From NCBI GenBank assembly GCA_024232965.1, contig JACKQF010000004.1, positions 186,001 through 250,000 of the forward strand: a DNA stretch of 64,000 nt. The letters are read 5' to 3'. Made by a program: the position numbers and the translations under genes. Below, piece after piece: positions 60,936 to 64,000 of the stretch. The notes beneath the pieces were generated by a model. It saw only the letters and a program-made list of their open reading frames with translations, did no database searches and was not told the origin of the DNA. Origin of the DNA: Verrucomicrobiaceae bacterium (GTDB lineage Bacteria; Verrucomicrobiota; Verrucomicrobiia; Verrucomicrobiales; Verrucomicrobiaceae). Every line of letters begins with the position of its first letter. The first letter of the stretch is position 1.

Positions 60936-61673
60936 ATGTCGGCACCGAAACAATCTCAGCACATCGCCTTCCCTGCTACGCGCTGGAGCCTTGTCCGCGC
61001 TGTGCAGGCTGGTAGCACTGAGGACGCAGCAGCAGCAATGGAGGAACTGTGCAAGGGCTACTGGTACCCGATCTATGCTTTCCTGCGCCGTAGCGGCTAC
61101 GCCAAACACGACGCCCAAGACCTCACCCAAGCGTTTTTTCATCGACTCATCACGGAGAACGCTCTGCTGACCGCCCAACAAGAGGCCGGAAAGCTGCGAT
61201 CATGGTTGCTGTCCGTCCTGAAACGACTGATCAGTGACCACACCCGCCATCACTCCGCCCGAAAGCGCGGCGGAGGCACTTCCCATGTCTCCTTCGACGA
61301 ACTGGCGGCCGAAGAACGCTACAAACTGGAGCCCACGGAGGTCAGTGATCCCGACGCCCTTTTCACCCATGTCTGGGCCCAAGATCTGGTGGCAGACGTG
61401 CGAGAGAAGCTACGCGAAGCCTACTGCGCCTCCGGCCGTGCCGAGGTTTTTGAAATGCTGGAGCCCTTTCTTCTCTGGGAAAAGGACCCACCTTCCTGCC
61501 GCGAGATCGCACAGAAGATCGGCTCCAGTGAGGTCGCCACGCGACTGCTGATCCATCGCCTGAGGGTGAAGTTCCGCACCCTGCTCAAAGAAGAAGTCGC
61601 CCGGACGGTGCTAACCCCTCAGGAGATCCCCGGAGAACTGGCATGGCTTCAGAGCGTCCTGGCTGGGCAATAG
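60936..61673 (+). CDS. ECF-type RNA polymerase sigma factor
   Basis: This 245-residue protein has FPATRWSLV (12-20), characteristic of a sigma-factor group expanded in planctomycetes and verrucomicrobia. Region 2 contains DAQDLTQAFFHRLI (59-72). Region 4 contains CREIAQKIGSSEVATRLLIHRLRVKFRTLL in the C-terminal third. No anti-sigma factor gene follows; a transmembrane Ser/Thr kinase gene does, 304 bases downstream. In this bacterial group such ECF-kinase pairs are common, and the kinase is thought to control the sigma factor by phosphorylation (established for similar pairs, inferred here). Confidence 0.85.
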   Translation: MSAPKQSQHIAFPATRWSLVRAVQAGSTEDAAAAMEELCKGYWYPIYAFLRRSGYAKHDAQDLTQAFFHRLITENALLTAQQEAGKLRSWLLSVLKRLISDHTRHHSARKRGGGTSHVSFDELAAEERYKLEPTEVSDPDALFTHVWAQDLVADVREKLREAYCASGRAEVFEMLEPFLLWEKDPPSCREIAQKIGSSEVATRLLIHRLRVKFRTLLKEEVARTVLTPQEIPGELAWLQSVLAGQ

Positions 61674-61977
61674 CCGCGGCTACGGGTAAGCGACGATTTC
61701 AGGAAATATGCACCCATCAGAGCTGCCCCGGCCAGCAGGCTGGTCTCCAGGAAAGCTGCAGCAGTCCAAAGTGGCTATGCCACGACTGTGGCGAAGGCTC
61801 CGTGGACTGCGCGCAGCCTGCCGCCGCTTTGTCCTGCGGGCAGCCCTGCTGCCAGGGGGATGCGATGATTCCAGAAGCACTCACCTCTCCGAGAAATCCA
61901 CGATCTTCACTTTTTCCTGTAACATCCTTTGAAGAACCGAGACTGTATCTCAACACACCGTTTCGTATCCCGTCCTA
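61674..61977. other. GC-rich spacer with many short inverted repeats
   Basis: No gene is seen between the sigma factor and the kinase. The part 61710-61870 is rich in short self-complementary blocks (e.g. GCTGCC/GGCAGC, GCCAGCAGGCTGG, CTGCGCGCAG). It could be a dispersed intergenic repeat; that needs a genome comparison. Confidence 0.35.
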
Positions 61978-64000
61978 ATGCCACCCGATCCTCCAGCCCC
62001 CACCCCGCCACCACTCGGCGCCGAGAATTACCAACTCGGCCCGGAAATCTCGAGCGGCGGCATGGGTAGCGTTCTGGAAGCGACGGATGGCAAACTCGAT
62101 CGAAAGGTCGCCATCAAAGTGATGCTGTTGGATGCCGACGCCGACACCCGCATGCGCCAGCGCTTCCTGCGCGAGGCCCAGGTGCTTGCCATGCTCGCTC
62201 ACCCGAACATCGTGCCCATCTACGATATCGTCTGGGAGGACAGCATGCCTCTGTTCTACTCGATGAAGCTGGTGAAGGGCCGCACCCTGCAAGCCATCCT
62301 CGACGATCTCCGCAAACAGGATGCAAAAGCTCTGCACGATTACCCGCTCACGCGACTGCTCCGCGTCTTCCGCAAGGTCTGCGACGCCATCGCCTTCGCC
62401 CACAGTCAGGGCGTGCTGCATCGCGACCTGAAACCGGAGAACATCATGGTGGGTGAGTTCGGCGAGGTGCTCGTGATGGATTGGGGGCTGGCAAAGCTAC
62501 TGCACAGTGATGCAGACACTCCTGTCTGCGTGGACGAAGACAGGTCAGAGGATCTGTCTCACCTTGGGTCCGCGACCCTCCACGGTGCCGTCCTCGGCAC
62601 TCCACAATACATGTCCCCCGAGCAGGCACGCGGCAGCATGGCGGACGTGGATGAACGTTCGGACATCTACGCGCTCGGCGGCATCCTTTATGCCATCCTC
62701 ACGCTGAGACCACCGGTGGAAGGCAAGACCGCTCTGGAGGTGCTGGACAAGGTCAGTCGTGGGGAGATCAGTGCTCCAACAGCTTTCCAAGCGCGCTCAG
62801 GCAGCCGTGGAAAGGTCTTTGAGAAAGGCGAGGTGCTTGAAGCAACGCTGATCAAGCCGTTGCCGCATCTACGAAGCGGTCTGGTGCCCTCAGCTTTGTC
62901 CTCGGTCGCAATGAAAGCACTGCGACTCGACAAAACCCGGCGCTACACCAGCGTCAGCGCGCTGGAAGCGGACATCGATTCGTACACCAGCGGCTTTGCC
63001 ACCAGCGCCGAGGAAGCGGGTGCCTTAAAGCAGATTCAACTGCTAATGCTGCGGCATCGCGTGGTCACAGTGGCCCTCGCTGCACTATTGCTCATCAGCA
63101 TCAGCTTCATTTGGAAGGTGATGGCCAGCGAGCGCATTGCCCAGCAATCCCTCGCCGTCGCCCAAGTCGCACTCGCCGATGAGAGCTACAAACGCGACGA
63201 TGCCACGGGGATGATCACCGCCTTGGATGCAGTTCCAGAGGCTCTGCGAGATCAAGCTTGGGACTACCTCTCCGCGAAGCGTGACTCGTCGCTGGATCCA
63301 CTGAAGATCGCAGGCTTCTGCGAAGACATCTCAGACATTTGCGAAGTGCCGCGCAAACCCGCACAGTTCGCCATTGCCAGTCGTGACGGCCGTGTCGGCA
63401 TCGTCGATGTCGTGACAAAGAAGCTCCTGCGCACGTTAGACACGGGGCAGCCAGGGGACTTACGCATCAGCATCGCAGCAGACGGCACACGCCTATTATG
63501 CCGCACACACAGCACAGCCACGGCGATTCTGTTTGATCTCAAATCGGGAACCAAAGTAAAAGCGATAGCCGTCTCGCGCTCGGACTCCCCAGTGCCAGCA
63601 AACTACCAGACGATCGCGCTGAACAGCAACGGCAGCCTGGCAGCCGTCACCGATCTCGAAGAGACCGCATTTCATCTCATCGACCTGAGCACAGGCACCG
63701 TGCGCTGGACCCAGCCATTCCTTCCCAAGCAGATGTTTTTTCATCCCGATGGCAAGCGCTTGATCATCATGGAAAAGAGCAGCTTCACGCTGCGCTCGTT
63801 CACGCTGGATTCCGGCTGGAACTTCATGCTGCCACGCTTGTTTGCCACAGCGACTTCCATGGCCTTGAGCCCCGACAAGAAGGAAATCGCGGTCGCATTG
63901 GTTTCCGGCGACGTGGAATTCTACAAGGCGATGAATCAAAACGACAGGCGCCGCAAAAAAGTATCGAGCCAGATCATCGGCCATCTTGCCTGGACGTCGG
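61978..64000 (+). CDS. transmembrane Ser/Thr protein kinase (partial, runs off the window)
   Basis: The frame is open from the ATG at 61978 to the right edge (674 codons, no stop). The kinase domain (about 17-335) has a Gly-loop ISSGGMGSV, K47 (VAIKVM), HRDLKPEN with catalytic D150, DWGLAK (D168; DWG instead of DFG, as usual in this phylum), GTPQYMSPEQ and DERSDIYALGGILYAIL. One TM helix (about 362-381) leads to an extracytoplasmic part whose repeats (about 400-674) look like WD40/PQQ-type propeller blades (e.g. DLSTGTVRW, FFHPDGKRLII). It probably senses envelope signals and acts on the ECF sigma factor upstream. The first Gly of the loop is Ser here, which is unusual but common enough. Confidence 0.9.
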   Translation, partial: MPPDPPAPTPPPLGAENYQLGPEISSGGMGSVLEATDGKLDRKVAIKVMLLDADADTRMRQRFLREAQVLAMLAHPNIVPIYDIVWEDSMPLFYSMKLVKGRTLQAILDDLRKQDAKALHDYPLTRLLRVFRKVCDAIAFAHSQGVLHRDLKPENIMVGEFGEVLVMDWGLAKLLHSDADTPVCVDEDRSEDLSHLGSATLHGAVLGTPQYMSPEQARGSMADVDERSDIYALGGILYAILTLRPPVEGKTALEVLDKVSRGEISAPTAFQARSGSRGKVFEKGEVLEATLIKPLPHLRSGLVPSALSSVAMKALRLDKTRRYTSVSALEADIDSYTSGFATSAEEAGALKQIQLLMLRHRVVTVALAALLLISISFIWKVMASERIAQQSLAVAQVALADESYKRDDATGMITALDAVPEALRDQAWDYLSAKRDSSLDPLKIAGFCEDISDICEVPRKPAQFAIASRDGRVGIVDVVTKKLLRTLDTGQPGDLRISIAADGTRLLCRTHSTATAILFDLKSGTKVKAIAVSRSDSPVPANYQTIALNSNGSLAAVTDLEETAFHLIDLSTGTVRWTQPFLPKQMFFHPDGKRLIIMEKSSFTLRSFTLDSGWNFMLPRLFATATSMALSPDKKEIAVALVSGDVEFYKAMNQNDRRRKKVSSQIIGHLAWTS

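Overview
The window reads as chromosomal DNA of a Gram-negative member of the Planctomycetota-Verrucomicrobiota group, most likely a Verrucomicrobium/Prosthecobacter-type verrucomicrobium. This is inferred from gene content. There is a DUF1549/DUF1553 gene with two Tat-exported DUF1501 genes, an ECF sigma factor next to a Ser/Thr kinase with DWG in place of DFG, very large secreted repeat proteins, and a bamA-skp-lpxD group that implies an outer membrane with lipid A. Genes are GC-rich and closely packed. Nearly every start I inspected lacks a Shine-Dalgarno sequence; the clear exception is infC.

Region 1 (1-9300): agmatine-to-putrescine genes (aguB-aguA, overlapping). Next comes a minus-strand pair, an exported metal-binding-motif protein and a pseudopilin-like protein, divergent from a prepilin-like gene. 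An exported protein of unknown function, argA and a CHASE2 adenylate cyclase follow. Region 2 (9301-15723): infC with a rare ATA start and a strong ribosome binding site, the overlapping set HAD phosphatase / cation diffusion facilitator / biotin ligase, a cupin, and a DUF116-polyprenyl synthase fusion. Region 3 (15724-23302): a DUF1553 gene behind a GntR/FadR-like operator, an antisense AbrB-Doc toxin-antitoxin pair, two DUF1501 genes and tilS. Region 4 (23307-31335): a GT39-type membrane glycosyltransferase, purD, bamA, skp and lpxD (strong hairpin terminators follow bamA and skp), and a small lipoprotein.

Region 5 (31404-57367) is the remarkable part: four minus-strand genes for exported proteins of about 1468, 4217, 1662 and 808 residues. 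Three end in the same C-terminal module of about 470 residues, which I read as seven and a half degenerate repeats closing in a GIFVGP tail, probably a beta-propeller. The 4217-residue protein carries three tandem RCC1-type seven-bladed propellers, two cadherin-like repeats and two beta-helix-like stretches. Two of these genes have related leader regions that run into remnants of a LuxR-type regulator. The copy at 57.8-58.5 kb is a recognisable pseudogene. This suggests an expanding family of regulator plus giant surface protein units.

Region 6 (57368-64000): the LuxR pseudogene, a 6-phosphofructokinase overlapping a DUF2490 outer-membrane protein gene, an ECF sigma factor, and a transmembrane Ser/Thr kinase that runs off the right edge. 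I saw no rRNA, tRNA, CRISPR array, insertion sequence or prophage.
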